Assembly (NCBI RefSeq): GCF_900182905.1
Contig: NZ_FXUF01000004.1
Location: 231,794-295,793 of the forward strand
From: Anoxynatronum buryatiense
GTDB lineage: Bacteria > Bacillota > Clostridia > Peptostreptococcales > Tindalliaceae
Direction: 5' to 3'
DNA length: 64,000 nt
In this document: one piece after another, positions 1 through 9,747 of the stretch
Position numbering within the stretch: the stretch's first letter is position 1
Layout: each line of letters begins with the position of its first letter
Notes under the pieces: generated by a model
What the model was told of the DNA's origin: nothing
Databases searched by the model: none
The model's input: the letters and a program-made list of their open reading frames with translations, nothing else
Position numbers and translations under genes: made by a program

Positions 1-39
1 GGCAATGGTATGAGTGTGGGTATCCACGGCAATCTTCAA
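1..39 (-). CDS. PHP-domain protein, first 13 codons (runs off the window)
   Basis: Reading leftwards from a TTG at 39, the translation is MKIAVDTHTHTIA. The D-T-H-T-H-T run is the HxH metal-binding start of PHP-domain phosphoesterases (YcdX-like family). The TTG overlaps the TGA stop of the upstream permease (36-38), a typical coupled start, and a GGAGG lies a few bases upstream. It would be the last visible gene of the BMP transporter operon. Only the N-terminus is present, so substrate and length cannot be judged. Confidence 0.55.
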   Translation of the reverse strand, partial: MKIAVDTHTHTIA

Positions 40-965
40 TGTAGGAGGGCCTCCTTTGCTTTTTTCTTTTTGTGCTGGGTGTAAAGGTGAAAGGCAATGA
101 GGGCAATGATGGTGGCAGCATAGGGAATGGAGAAAGTCATTTGGGTTTTCAGAGCAGTATTTTGCAGGGCATTCCCCACCGCCTGGCTAAAACCGAAGAA
201 GCCGCAGGAAAGGAGAACGCCCAGCGGATGGGATTGACCCAGGGTGTTGGCGGCCAGGGCAATATAGCCTCTGCCGGAGGTGATGTTCTGAATAAAGAGG
301 GTCACGGTTCCCATGGAAAGGAGACACCCGCCAAGACCGCACAAAAGACCGGAAAAGGTGATGGTGAGAAGCTGCCAGCGTTCCACAGGGGTTCCCAGGC
401 TTCGGGCGGCCTCCGGGTTAATGCCCACCGCACGGAGACGAAAACCGGGGACGGTTTTGTACAAAAAGACATATAAAAGGCCTGCCAGTCCAAAGGCCAG
501 ATAATCCAGGGGCGTTAAGCCCGAAAAAAGCGTGCCAATGAAGGGGATGCGGCTCACACCGGGAAGGGTGATTTTGGGAAGACTCACCAGACTGGGGTGG
601 GTAAAGACGCCTTTGGTGTTGAAAATAATCGACAGGAGATAGGTGGTGGCGGCGGTCATCAGCGTGTTGGCCGCCAGGCCTGCCACCACGGCAGACGCTT
701 TCAGGTGAACCACGCAGAATCCCACCAGCCCGCAAACCGCCATGCCGCTCACAGCTCCGGCCGCCACCGACAGCCAAACACTGCCGGTGTAATAGTTGGC
801 CACGATGCTGAAAAAAGCACCAGCAATCATGGCACCTTCCAGCGCGATGTTAAAGAGCTTCACCCGGGTACAGAGAGCGGCGGCCAGGGTAACCAGTAAA
901 ATGGGTGTGGTCATGCGGATGGTTGAATTGGCCAGTACGGCCAGGTATTCAGGGCTGAGATTCAT
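36..965 (-). CDS. BMP-type ABC transporter permease (second permease)
   Basis: A polytopic membrane protein of about 309 residues of the BPD_transp_2 family found with BMP-family binding proteins (nucleosides, purines, simple sugars). It has about eight to ten hydrophobic segments and the family stretch EGAMIAGAFF near the N-terminus. The start is ATG 965, preceded by AAGGAGG; an upstream in-frame ATG at 1034 lies inside the other permease and has no ribosome site. It overlaps the preceding permease by 17 bp and the next gene by 4 bp, so this is one operon. It should form the transmembrane heterodimer with the product of 949-2079. The substrate is inferred from the family only. Confidence 0.85.
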   Translation of the reverse strand: MNLSPEYLAVLANSTIRMTTPILLVTLAAALCTRVKLFNIALEGAMIAGAFFSIVANYYTGSVWLSVAAGAVSGMAVCGLVGFCVVHLKASAVVAGLAANTLMTAATTYLLSIIFNTKGVFTHPSLVSLPKITLPGVSRIPFIGTLFSGLTPLDYLAFGLAGLLYVFLYKTVPGFRLRAVGINPEAARSLGTPVERWQLLTITFSGLLCGLGGCLLSMGTVTLFIQNITSGRGYIALAANTLGQSHPLGVLLSCGFFGFSQAVGNALQNTALKTQMTFSIPYAATIIALIAFHLYTQHKKKKAKEALLH

Positions 966-2079
966 GGAGATCGCCTCCTTCCGGGGGTGTGTATGGCGCT
1001 GGTGACGCATGCCTTTTTCGAACCGCCACCACAAATCGGGCAGTGATGAGCAGGGTAATCACACTTTGAATAATGGTGGTCACCTCGCTGGGTACGCCCA
1101 TACTCCGTTCAATGGCACCGCCGCCGGTGGTGAGCCCGGCGAGAAAAATGCTGCTGAAAAAGATGCCCACGGGATGATTGTTGGCCATGAGGGAAGCGAT
1201 GATGCCGCTCCAGGCGTAGCCGGGAGAGGTGATCATGCCGTCCACGTACCGAAAGCGGGCTCCCAGCACTTCGCAGGCGCCTCCCAGCCCTGCCAGCGCC
1301 CCGCTGAGCAGCAGAACGCCGTACATCATGCGCCGGCTGTTGATACCCCCGTACTCAGCGAAACGGGGATTTAATCCACCCATGCGGGCGCGATAGCCAA
1401 AGGTGGTTTTTTTCATAATGAAAAGGATGGCGATGACGGTGATCAGGGCAATCACAAACCCCCAGTGAACCGTATAGCCGGTGAAGATGCGGGGGAGAAT
1501 GCCGGATTCAATTCGCTGGGTCTGAATGGCAGAGGCATCGGCACCAAAGGGATCCTTCACCAGGTAAGTGGTGGTGTAAGAGGCAATGTAGTCGGCAATG
1601 TAGTTCAGCATGAGGGTGACAATCAACAGGTAGAGCTTGAATCGGTCACTGATCCAGGCAGCCAGCAGGGAATAGAGCATGCCGCCCAGCATGCCACAGA
1701 GAAGGGACAGGGTGATGACCCACAAAGGCGGCCCTGTGAAGCGCACCGCCGCCTGGGAACACACCAGGGCGCCCAGAATCATTTGACCGGAAGCCCCCAG
1801 GCTGGGGTAACCTGACCCCCAGGCTAGGGCCGCCGCCAGCCCGGCAAAAATAATGGGCGTGGCCCGGGTGAGGGTGGTGGTGAGATAATAGGCTGATCCA
1901 AAACCGCCCTTAAGCATGCTGCCGATAGCTGTCAGGGGATGAAAACCGGATAGGGCAATCACCATGCCGCCAACGACCAGGCCTGCAAAAATGGCCAGGG
2001 CAGGCTGTTTTAAGTCGCCGGCAAAGCGGCGCAGCCAGTGACGCAGGGATTCGTTACCCAAGGGCTGTTTGTGGTGCAT
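949..2079 (-). CDS. BMP-type ABC transporter permease (first permease)
   Basis: An integral membrane permease of about 376 residues, BPD_transp_2 family, partner of the shorter permease downstream. It has a cytoplasmic N-terminus, then about nine hydrophobic helices; the family motif GASGQMILGAL is visible around residue 100. The ATG at 2079 has GGAGG just upstream and lies 26 bp inside the end of the ATPase gene, indicating translational coupling. Binding protein, ATPase, long permease, short permease is the usual gene order of nucleoside importers such as B. subtilis NupNOPQ. The exact solute is unknown. Confidence 0.85.
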   Translation of the reverse strand: MHHKQPLGNESLRHWLRRFAGDLKQPALAIFAGLVVGGMVIALSGFHPLTAIGSMLKGGFGSAYYLTTTLTRATPIIFAGLAAALAWGSGYPSLGASGQMILGALVCSQAAVRFTGPPLWVITLSLLCGMLGGMLYSLLAAWISDRFKLYLLIVTLMLNYIADYIASYTTTYLVKDPFGADASAIQTQRIESGILPRIFTGYTVHWGFVIALITVIAILFIMKKTTFGYRARMGGLNPRFAEYGGINSRRMMYGVLLLSGALAGLGGACEVLGARFRYVDGMITSPGYAWSGIIASLMANNHPVGIFFSSIFLAGLTTGGGAIERSMGVPSEVTTIIQSVITLLITARFVVAVRKRHASPAPYTPPEGGDLHESQP

Positions 2080-3577
2080 GGCGGTTTCCTCCCAACATAT
2101 AGAGTCCCAGGGTTTTTTCATCGACTTCGCCCCTGATAAATTCGCCGTTCAGGCGGCCTTCAAACATCACATAGATCCGATCGCACAGGTCCATGATTTC
2201 CGACAACTCGGAGGATACCAGGAGCACGCCGTCTCCCTGGTCCCGCTTCTCAATCAATTGCCCATGAATGTACTCCATGGCACCGATGTCAATGCCCCGG
2301 GTGGGTTCGCAGGCAATGAGCACCGGCGTCTTTCGCGCGATTTCACGGGCGGCAATCAGCTTTTGGGCATTGCCGCCGGATAGAGAAGCCATCTGCTGAA
2401 AAAGGGACGCGGCTTTCACACCATATCCTTGAATGAGATGCGCCGCATGGGCGTTCACCTGACGCAGGTTTAAAATGCCCCTGCGGCTGAAGGGGGGGCG
2501 GCCTTCGGCCCCCACCAGGGCATTTTCTGCCAGGGTGGCGGCGGGGGCACTTCCCCAGGCGTAACGGTCTTCGGGAATGTGGGCGAGGCCGGCTTCCCGA
2601 ATGGTTCCGGCAGAAGCCCGGGTCACATCGGTGCCGTTCAGCATCACCTGACCAGCGTCATAAGCCTGAAGTCCTGCGAGGCATCGAATCAGTTCAGACT
2701 GGCCATTGCCGGAAACGCCGGCGATGCCAACGATTTCTCCCTGGCGAAGCTGCAGGTGAATGTCGTGAAGGGTGATGGTGCCCGGTTCGCCTTTCAGAGA
2801 TAACCCTGCCACTTCCAGTAAGGGATTGCCCACGGCGGGGGGCGTCATGCGGCGGGTGGGAATCTGCCGGCCCACCATTTCATAGGACATTTTTTCAAGG
2901 GAGGTTTCTGATGTATCCGATGCGGAAATTACCCGCCCATCCCGCATCACCACCACTCGGTGCGCCACAGCCATCACTTCATGAAGCTTGTGGGTGATGA
3001 GAATAATGCTTTTGCCAAGGCGGCTCAGTTGATCCATGGTTTTCAGCAGGTCTTCCACTTCCAGTGGTGTCAGAACAGCAGAGGGCTCATCAAAAATGAT
3101 GATGTGGGCATCCTGATAGAGGATTTTTAAGATTTCGATGCGTTGCTGAAGACCTACAGGGCAGTCATCCACCACTGCCTGGGGATCAACGGGGAGGTGA
3201 TAGCGCTGGGAAAGCTCTCTGACCAGGGCCTGATTCCGGCGGTGATCCATGAACAGCCCTTTACGGGTTTCCTTTCGATAGACTACGTTTTCGGCAACGG
3301 TCATGGAACCAAAGAGCATGAAATGCTGCTGCACCATGCCGATGCCCTGTGCCATGGCATCTGACGGGCGATGAAACACCACCTGCCGGTCATTGAGACA
3401 GATCGTGCCGCTGTCTGGCTGTTCCAGCCCATAGAGTATTTTCATCAGGGTGGATTTGCCGGCACCGTTTTCGCCCACGATGGCCAGAATTTCACCCTTG
3501 TGCAGTTCAATGCTCACCTGGTCATTGGCGGTCACCGGGCCGTAGGACTTGGATATCTGATGCATACGTAACAGCAT
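2054..3577 (-). CDS. BMP-type ABC transporter ATP-binding protein (two ABC domains)
   Basis: About 507 residues with two tandem ABC domains, as in sugar and nucleoside importers. Domain 1 has Walker [10 protein letters not shown] at residues 35-43, a VGLQQR signature and Walker [12 protein letters not shown]. Domain 2 has a degenerate Walker A (GVSGNGQSE), a clear LSGGNAQK signature and an [12 protein letters not shown]alker B region. One canonical and one degenerate ATP site is normal for this family. ATG 3577 was chosen because it follows AAGGTGG and starts directly before the first ABC strand; the open frame reaches further upstream but without ribosome site or homology-like sequence. It powers the two permeases downstream. 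Confidence 0.9.
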   Translation of the reverse strand: MLLRMHQISKSYGPVTANDQVSIELHKGEILAIVGENGAGKSTLMKILYGLEQPDSGTICLNDRQVVFHRPSDAMAQGIGMVQQHFMLFGSMTVAENVVYRKETRKGLFMDHRRNQALVRELSQRYHLPVDPQAVVDDCPVGLQQRIEILKILYQDAHIIIFDEPSAVLTPLEVEDLLKTMDQLSRLGKSIILITHKLHEVMAVAHRVVVMRDGRVISASDTSETSLEKMSYEMVGRQIPTRRMTPPAVGNPLLEVAGLSLKGEPGTITLHDIHLQLRQGEIVGIAGVSGNGQSELIRCLAGLQAYDAGQVMLNGTDVTRASAGTIREAGLAHIPEDRYAWGSAPAATLAENALVGAEGRPPFSRRGILNLRQVNAHAAHLIQGYGVKAASLFQQMASLSGGNAQKLIAAREIARKTPVLIACEPTRGIDIGAMEYIHGQLIEKRDQGDGVLLVSSELSEIMDLCDRIYVMFEGRLNGEFIRGEVDEKTLGLYMLGGNRHAPQTALG

Positions 3578-3659
3578 GGGAGCACCACCTTCAGAAAAGT
3601 AAAGAAGCAAGCGGGAGCCGCCGGAGCGATTCCCGCTGAGAGGAGTCATTGACGAACCG

Positions 3660-4766
3660 TTAGTTGGCAGATTCTTCCGGCGCGATGATTTCCAGTTCGC
3701 CGGCAATGATTTTGGCCGCCACTGCTTTTGCGGCTTCAATGGCTTCGGGGGGCATCATTTCTTCGTTCAGGTAGTTGGCGGTATCGGTGGTCACATGCAC
3801 CACGCCGAAGGCATTTTCTTTCAGGCCAAGAATCTGAGCGCCACCGGATAAGGTGCCGTCAAGGTACTGGCTGATGATGATTTCGGTGCAGGAGCCGGTG
3901 TTTTTCAAAGCACCACCGATGATATAAGGGTTATCGGGGGTGGTCTGATCCACGCTCAAACCAGTGGTATATACGGGAGTGCCCCGCTGGGCCAGGTCAA
4001 GGGCGGCCTGGTAGATGCCGGCGTTGGCGCTGGCGGCGACACCGCCAAAGATAAAGGTGGCACCGGCAGCCTGCTGCTGGGTGGTGTATTCGTAGGGCAG
4101 GCTGGTGTCGCTGTAAGAATTGGTGTAGTTATACATGAATTCAGCGTCGGGATTCACAGATTTCACACCCTCAGAAAAGCCATAACGGTATTTGTAAGTG
4201 GCCTGGGTTTGAAAAGAGCCCACATACCCATAGAGGGTTTCATCGGGGAAAGCGGTGCCGATCATCACACCCAATACGTAGCATCCTTCGGTTTCATTAA
4301 AGCCGATGCTGGTGACTTTATCATTTCCGGCAATGGCATCAATCACTGCATAATGCACATGGTCAAACTCATCGGCCAGCGCGCTGAAAGGCTCGGCTGC
4401 CTGCCAGCCGACACCAATCACCAGGTCGTAGCCTTCGTTGGCGGCGGCCCGTCCGTTTTCTTCCCATTGGGCCGTGTCACTGCATTCCATGGAAGTCCAC
4501 TGAAACCCGTGAATGCCAGCCATTTCTTCCACTTTGTGATACGCCTGAAGAATAAACTGTTCGGTACCGATGGGATCGGAAATCAGGGCCACCTTCAAAT
4601 GGCTGAAGTCTGCTTCTGATGCAGCAGGTGTTGCCGGTGGGGCGGCGGTTTCGGCGGCGGGTGCTTCTGGTGCCGGCGGTGATGCGGGTGAGGCACACCC
4701 GGAGACAAGGGTGACAATGCTGAAGACCAACAGAAGAGAAAGCGCAAAGAACCGTGATTTTTTCAT
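3660..4766 (-). CDS. BMP family substrate-binding lipoprotein
   Basis: About 368 residues. Residues 1-23 form a lipoprotein signal peptide with lipobox VSGC, so Cys24 would be lipidated and the protein anchored outside the cell. A flexible Ala/Pro/Glu linker follows, then a two-lobe BMP (PnrA/Med-like) binding domain: ALISDPIGTEQF at its start, VIGVGWQAA in the first lobe, IGFNETEGCYVLGV in the middle. It captures a nucleoside-like or other small solute for the downstream importer. ATG 4766 is preceded by AAGGAGGT. The 82-bp gap to the ATPase gene holds no obvious terminator. Ligand identity is inferred from family only. Confidence 0.88.
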   Translation of the reverse strand: MKKSRFFALSLLLVFSIVTLVSGCASPASPPAPEAPAAETAAPPATPAASEADFSHLKVALISDPIGTEQFILQAYHKVEEMAGIHGFQWTSMECSDTAQWEENGRAAANEGYDLVIGVGWQAAEPFSALADEFDHVHYAVIDAIAGNDKVTSIGFNETEGCYVLGVMIGTAFPDETLYGYVGSFQTQATYKYRYGFSEGVKSVNPDAEFMYNYTNSYSDTSLPYEYTTQQQAAGATFIFGGVAASANAGIYQAALDLAQRGTPVYTTGLSVDQTTPDNPYIIGGALKNTGSCTEIIISQYLDGTLSGGAQILGLKENAFGVVHVTTDTANYLNEEMMPPEAIEAAKAVAAKIIAGELEIIAPEESAN

Positions 4767-4969
4767 AGTGACCTCCTTTTTTTTGACCAATCAGTTTCCG
4801 ATTACCAACAGGCAGATGGTTCATATGGGCGGGTTAGTTTTGGCAAATCACCCTGTCCGGCAGCTGTTTCTTCGTTAAATCAGCACATGTCAGGTTGTTT
4901 GCCGGGTGGGTGAGGGCCGAAAACCCGCTTCCTGTTACCTGTATTGTAGCACCGACTTTGTTTTAAGAA

Positions 4970-4985
4970 TATGACATGGGTCATA
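4970..4985. promoter_or_regulatory. 6-4-6 palindrome, candidate Crp/Fnr-family operator
   Basis: The sequence TATGACATGGGTCATA is a perfect inverted repeat (TATGAC, four bases, GTCATA). Its size and spacing are those of Crp/Fnr-family sites. It lies in the 341-bp intergenic region between the divergent BMP transporter and a Crp/Fnr-type regulator gene, so it could control either or both. The regulator's ligand and true site are unknown. Confidence 0.45.
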
Positions 4986-5044
4986 TAAATCCGGGACTTT
5001 ACAAAGATTTTACCTTGTCGGGCAGCCAGGGAAGAGAAGAAGGT

Positions 5045-5074
5045 TTGCATCCCGGGTTTCCCTGCGGTTATAAT
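5045..5074 (+). promoter_or_regulatory. Probable sigma-A promoter of the Crp/Fnr regulator
   Basis: A perfect -10 TATAAT at 5069-5074 stands 34 bp before the start at 5108. The best -35 is TTTGCA at 5045-5050 with an 18-bp spacer. The -10 is convincing, the -35 weak, which would fit an activator-dependent or autoregulated promoter. The rest of 4767-5107 holds the palindrome at 4970 and no gene. Confidence 0.45.
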
Positions 5075-5107
5075 GGAGTCAAGCGACGATCGGGCGGGTG
5101 ATGCAGG

Positions 5108-5800
5108 ATGATGCGAATCGAAAATGAAGACTTGCTGGCGGATTTTCAGCAGCAATACCAGGTACAGGCACTTTTCTCATCGGGAGAGTGTCCTGAAATG
5201 GAGCTCTTCGCTTTTCAAAAAGGAGATATTTTACTGGAGGAGGGCATGCCCTCAAAACACCTGTTTTTTCTGGTGGCGGGGGCAGTGAAGATCGCCACGT
5301 ACTCGACGACAGGCAAAGTGCTGCAGCTTTCTCATCTGGAAGCATTTCAGGTGATCGGGGAGATGGCGGTGTTATGGGAGCGGGAAGCCACTGCCAATGT
5401 TCAGGCAACAAAGCCGGGATACTGCCTGGCGCTCTCGCTGGAAAAACACCGTCAGCAGCTGCTGAATGATGTGGTGTTTCTAAGGTATGTGTGTCATCGT
5501 CTCTCTGAAAAGATGACAGATCATAATCAGGTGTTCAGCCATACTATTTTTGAACCCCTGGAGAATCGACTGGCAGCGCTGATTTTACAGCGGGCCGCCA
5601 ATCAGGTGGTTCGTCCGGTTTTGACAGAATGGGCAGAACTGTTGTGTACCAGCTACCGCCACTTACTGCGGAGTCTCAGTGCCCTGTGTGCCGAAGGTGC
5701 CATTGAAAAACAGGGACGGCAGTACCGGGTGAAAGATGAAGTAATGCTGGGAAAGATTGCCAGCGGTGAAGGACGCGCCGAACCCCACGTCAAACAATGA
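5108..5800 (+). CDS. Crp/Fnr-family transcriptional regulator (YeiL-like)
   Basis: About 230 residues: an N-terminal cyclic-nucleotide-binding-like beta barrel (roughly residues 25-125, with FAFQKGDILLEEG and GEMAVLWE), a dimerisation helix, and a C-terminal winged helix (about 165-215, TSYRHLLRSLSALCAEGAIE as recognition region). The four-cysteine cluster of oxygen-sensing Fnr is absent; cysteines are few and scattered. It resembles the YeiL group. It is transcribed away from the BMP importer with a 6-4-6 palindrome in between, which suggests that it controls the importer and itself. Two adjacent ATGs (5108 and 5111) are possible starts. Confidence 0.8.
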   Translation: MMRIENEDLLADFQQQYQVQALFSSGECPEMELFAFQKGDILLEEGMPSKHLFFLVAGAVKIATYSTTGKVLQLSHLEAFQVIGEMAVLWEREATANVQATKPGYCLALSLEKHRQQLLNDVVFLRYVCHRLSEKMTDHNQVFSHTIFEPLENRLAALILQRAANQVVRPVLTEWAELLCTSYRHLLRSLSALCAEGAIEKQGRQYRVKDEVMLGKIASGEGRAEPHVKQ

Positions 5801-6123
5801 AGAAGAAATGGTGGCGGCGAGTTCATCCCGAGTTCATTTAGCTGCCTTACAATCATTTTGTTGCATTGGATTCTAAGATGCCTTGATTGAAAATACCTGC
5901 CTTAAAAAAGGAAGGGCGGCCTGATGCATCAGTAGGGCTGTGGTTTTGATTATGCAACTAAACAAGGGTTAACATGCATCATAATGACGGGTCAAAAACA
6001 AAAATTCTGCCTTGATTTTTAGATCGAAAAGAGATACATTAAGAAGAACGTTATCTGCCACCAAAGAGATACAACATGACGTTCGCTGGAATAGTGTGAT
6101 CATTTGGAAAGGCGGTGCATTTC

Positions 6124-7293
6124 ATGCAGCCCCTGAAAGTGCTCAGTGTGTTTGGTACCCGGCCAGAGGCCATCAAAATGGCTCCCCTGGTTAAAATGAT
6201 GGAAAAAGATCCCCGTTTTAATTCAAGAGTCTGTGTCACTGCCCAGCACCGGGAAATGCTGGATAGTGTGCTGACTCTTTTTGACATTACCCCCTGGAAA
6301 GATCTGAATATCATGAAACACGGCCAGTCCATCACCGACATCACCGTGCGCACCCTGACAGGCCTTCAGGAAGTTCTGAAGGAATACCGGCCGGATTACC
6401 TGCTGGTTCACGGAGATACCACCACCACCTTTGTGGCCTCCCTGGCAGCTTTTTACGAGAAGATCCCCGTGGGTCATGTGGAAGCCGGCCTGCGCACCGG
6501 CAACATCTATTCTCCCTACCCGGAAGAAATGAACCGACGGCTGACGGGAACGCTGGCCACCCTTCATTTTGCCCCCACTCAACAAAACCGGGAACATCTT
6601 TTAAAAGAAAACGTGGCACCAGACCAGATTTTCATCACCGGCAACACGGTGATTGATGCCCTGCTGTCTGTCATTCAACCAGACTACGATTTTCAGGATG
6701 AAAAGCTGAACCGGCTGGTGAGTGAACGGGAAGCCCACCCGCTGGTGGTCATGACCTGCCACCGTCGTGAAAACTGGGGAGCACCCATGGAGCAGATTTT
6801 TGAAGCAGTCTGCCGCCTGGCCCGGCGCTATCCCCATTACCGGTTGATCTACCCGGTGCATCTGAATCCAGCCATTGGCAAGCTGGCAGAAACCACTTTA
6901 GGGCGTGAACCCAATGTGCATCTTATTCAACCCCTTGACTATGCACCCTTTGCCAATTTGTTGAATGCGGCCACTCTCATTCTCACCGACTCCGGCGGTA
7001 TTCAGGAAGAGGCACCTGCTTTGGGCAAACCCATTCTGGTGATGCGTACCGAAACAGAACGACCGGAGGCAGTGGCTGCCGGAACAGTTCAGGTGACGGG
7101 CGTGGAAACAGAAACCATTTTCCGGGCAGCCGTCCGCCTGCTGGACGACGCCGTTGTCTGGGAAAAAATGGCCCGGGCGGTGAACCCCTACGGGGACGGT
7201 CAGGCCTCTCGGCGCATTGGAGAAGCATTGCTCTATGGGGCTGGCCACCTCAGCGCACCCCCTGACAAATGGGAGGGAGAAAGGAAAAAATAA
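6124..7293 (+). CDS. wecB: UDP-N-acetylglucosamine 2-epimerase (non-hydrolysing)
   Basis: About 389 residues, the usual family length. It interconverts UDP-GlcNAc and UDP-ManNAc in the cytoplasm for wall teichoic acid or surface polysaccharide. Visible motifs are FGTRPEAIKMAPLV at the N-terminus, HVEAGLRTG and PEEMNRR in the active-site region, CHRRENWG, and TDSGGIQEEAPALGKP near the C-terminus. ATG 6124 is preceded by AAAGGCGGTG; an in-frame GTG lies 9 bp upstream. The gene directly precedes the ATP synthase operon, an arrangement common in Firmicutes. The 323-bp stretch before it (5801-6123) shows no gene, only short palindromes such as CTGATGCATCAG at 5921. Confidence 0.93.
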   Translation: MQPLKVLSVFGTRPEAIKMAPLVKMMEKDPRFNSRVCVTAQHREMLDSVLTLFDITPWKDLNIMKHGQSITDITVRTLTGLQEVLKEYRPDYLLVHGDTTTTFVASLAAFYEKIPVGHVEAGLRTGNIYSPYPEEMNRRLTGTLATLHFAPTQQNREHLLKENVAPDQIFITGNTVIDALLSVIQPDYDFQDEKLNRLVSEREAHPLVVMTCHRRENWGAPMEQIFEAVCRLARRYPHYRLIYPVHLNPAIGKLAETTLGREPNVHLIQPLDYAPFANLLNAATLILTDSGGIQEEAPALGKPILVMRTETERPEAVAAGTVQVTGVETETIFRAAVRLLDDAVVWEKMARAVNPYGDGQASRRIGEALLYGAGHLSAPPDKWEGERKK

Positions 7294-7352
7294 CCGGGAT
7301 TATTGTTGACAAAACATTAACAAATACCGTTATTAATTTTCCGAATCTATGA

Positions 7353-7358
7353 TATAAT
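7353..7358 (+). promoter_or_regulatory. Possible -10 box of the ATP synthase operon
   Basis: A perfect TATAAT at 7353-7358 lies 19 bp before the first atp gene. TTGACA is present at 7306-7311, but 41 bp away, too far to pair with it; TTATTA at 7330-7335 is at the right 17-bp spacing but matches poorly. The TTGACA could instead pair with GTTATT at 7329. Which pair is used cannot be settled by eye. Confidence 0.4.
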
Positions 7359-7376
7359 GGGAGCGATCAGCGAAAA

Positions 7377-7616
7377 ATGAAACGCCGAAAAGGAAGTGCC
7401 CTTCAAAATCTGTCTCTCATCAGCTATATCGGTATTGCCATGGTGGTTCCCATCCTGGCGGGGGTGGTCGGGGGAAGATGGCTGGATGAACGGTTCGGCA
7501 CCAAGCCCGTCTTTTTGTTTATTCTCATCGTTGCCGGTGTTCTCATCGGTGCCCGCAATGTGTACCAGCTGGCCATGAAAGATGTTGATCCCCCGCGGTC
7601 ACGCAGAAGGGAGTGA
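7377..7616 (+). CDS. atpZ: AtpZ/AtpI-family small membrane protein
   Basis: About 79 residues with two hydrophobic helices (about 14-33 and 43-61) joined by GGRWLDERFGTKP, the hallmark of the AtpZ/AtpI family placed first in many ATP synthase operons. In other bacteria such proteins are linked to Mg2+/Ca2+ handling or to assembly of the c ring. The stop TGA is followed almost directly by the next gene. A weak GGAG lies 13 bp before the ATG, and the nearest -10 box is so close that the leader would be very short. Confidence 0.75.
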   Translation: MKRRKGSALQNLSLISYIGIAMVVPILAGVVGGRWLDERFGTKPVFLFILIVAGVLIGARNVYQLAMKDVDPPRSRRRE

Positions 7617-7622
7617 GTGGCC

Positions 7623-8039
7623 ATGGCTGAAATGGAAGATATCAGCATCACCCAAAAATCCATCGCCAAACGGGTTTTTCTGGCCAACAGCCTGGTGGCG
7701 TTGCTGGGAATGTGGGTGTTTCATCCTCCCCTGGCATTTCTCACCGGTGTTTTTTTTGGAACAGCCGTCTCATTGCTGAACTTCCGTCTCCTCTATCTGA
7801 CCATTCAGCGGGCAGTAACCATGCATCCGGAACGAGCCCGAAAATACACCGTTTCAAGATATATGATTCGTTATGTGCTGACAACACTGGTCATTCTCAT
7901 CTCCATTCGCTCTCCTGATATTCATGCCCTCGGTACCATCATTGCCATGGTAATGATTAAAATCGTCATCCTGCAGAGAGATCTGCTGAATGATAAACGC
8001 TATTTCAAGAATATTTTCACACGAAAGGAGGAAAAGTAA
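7623..8039 (+). CDS. atpI: ATP synthase subunit I
   Basis: About 138 residues with four hydrophobic helices (LANSLVALLGMWVF, then FLTGVFFGTAVSLLNFRLL, and two more after residue 75), matching the ATP synthase I-chain family that helps assemble the c ring. ATG 7623 is chosen over GTG 7617 because AAGGGAG ends about 9 bp before it. The stop overlaps the region just before the atpB ATG at 8040, so the genes are coupled. Together with the preceding gene this gives the operon two I-type proteins. Confidence 0.75.
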   Translation: MAEMEDISITQKSIAKRVFLANSLVALLGMWVFHPPLAFLTGVFFGTAVSLLNFRLLYLTIQRAVTMHPERARKYTVSRYMIRYVLTTLVILISIRSPDIHALGTIIAMVMIKIVILQRDLLNDKRYFKNIFTRKEEK

Positions 8040-8750
8040 ATGCAGCCGATTGCCTTCGGTCCAAGAGTGATGTTTGAAATTCCCATACTGGACGGCATTC
8101 CGGTGACCGAAACAGTGGTGAACACCTGGTTGATCATGCTGGTGCTGGTGGTGCTGGCCATTCTTGGAACACGTACCCTGCAACTGATTCCAAAGGGCCG
8201 GCAAAATGTGGCAGAAGCTGTGGTGGAAGTGCTGAACAACCTGACCCGGCAAACCATGGGCGATGATAAAACAGGCTTTGCGCCTTATATGGGCACCCTG
8301 TTTTTAATTCTGATCTTTATGAACCTGCTGGGCCTGCTGGGGCTTCGACCTCCCACGGCAGATCTGAACACCACCCTGGCCCTCGCCGTCATTACCTTTT
8401 GCATGATTCACTACTTCGGGGCCCGCAGCAAAGGAACGGGAACTTATCTGAAAGGTTTCGCCGAACCCTTTGTGCTTCTGCTTCCCATGAACATCATGGG
8501 TGAACTGGCCACTCCCATTTCCCTGTCTTTCCGTCTTTTCGGCAACATTGTGGGGGGCCTCATCGTTCTGACACTGGCCTACAACGGTCTTACCAGCCTC
8601 AGCACCTCGCTGGGTCTGTCGGCCTTCCCCATCCTGCAGGGCGGTATACCGGTGGTACTCCATTTGTATTTTGATGTTTTCGCCGGTGTACTGCAATCTT
8701 TTATTTTCGTCATGCTCACCATGGTCTTTATTTCAATAGCCATGGATTGA
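8040..8750 (+). CDS. atpB: ATP synthase F0 subunit a
   Basis: About 236 residues, five to six membrane helices. It is the stator half of the ion channel. The conserved helix is visible as ISLSFRLFGNIVGG, containing the essential arginine that displaces the ion from the c ring. The C-terminal helix has YFDVFAGVLQSFIFVML, also typical. AAAGGAGG lies just upstream, and the start directly follows the atpI stop. With the sodium-type c subunits downstream the channel is predicted to carry Na+. Confidence 0.95.
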   Translation: MQPIAFGPRVMFEIPILDGIPVTETVVNTWLIMLVLVVLAILGTRTLQLIPKGRQNVAEAVVEVLNNLTRQTMGDDKTGFAPYMGTLFLILIFMNLLGLLGLRPPTADLNTTLALAVITFCMIHYFGARSKGTGTYLKGFAEPFVLLLPMNIMGELATPISLSFRLFGNIVGGLIVLTLAYNGLTSLSTSLGLSAFPILQGGIPVVLHLYFDVFAGVLQSFIFVMLTMVFISIAMD

Positions 8751-8764
8751 TGCGCAACTTGTAA

Positions 8765-9295
<531 letters not shown>

Positions 9296-9382
9296 AGATA
9301 CTGCTGCTCCGTTAATCATCATCTCAACAAGATGCTTTCTGACCCCTGTTAAAAGGGAAATGACAAAAAAGAAGCACCATGA

Positions 9383-9691
<309 letters not shown>

Positions 9692-9747
9692 AGCAAAATA
9701 CATCGGCGGAATCAGTCTGACTGATTTTCCGGAAAGGAGGCAACACG

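Noticed and set aside
5921..5932. CTGATGCATCAG palindrome upstream of wecB
   Set aside because: A perfect but short 12-bp palindrome with no gap, adjacent regulator or promoter pairing; chance is likely enough.
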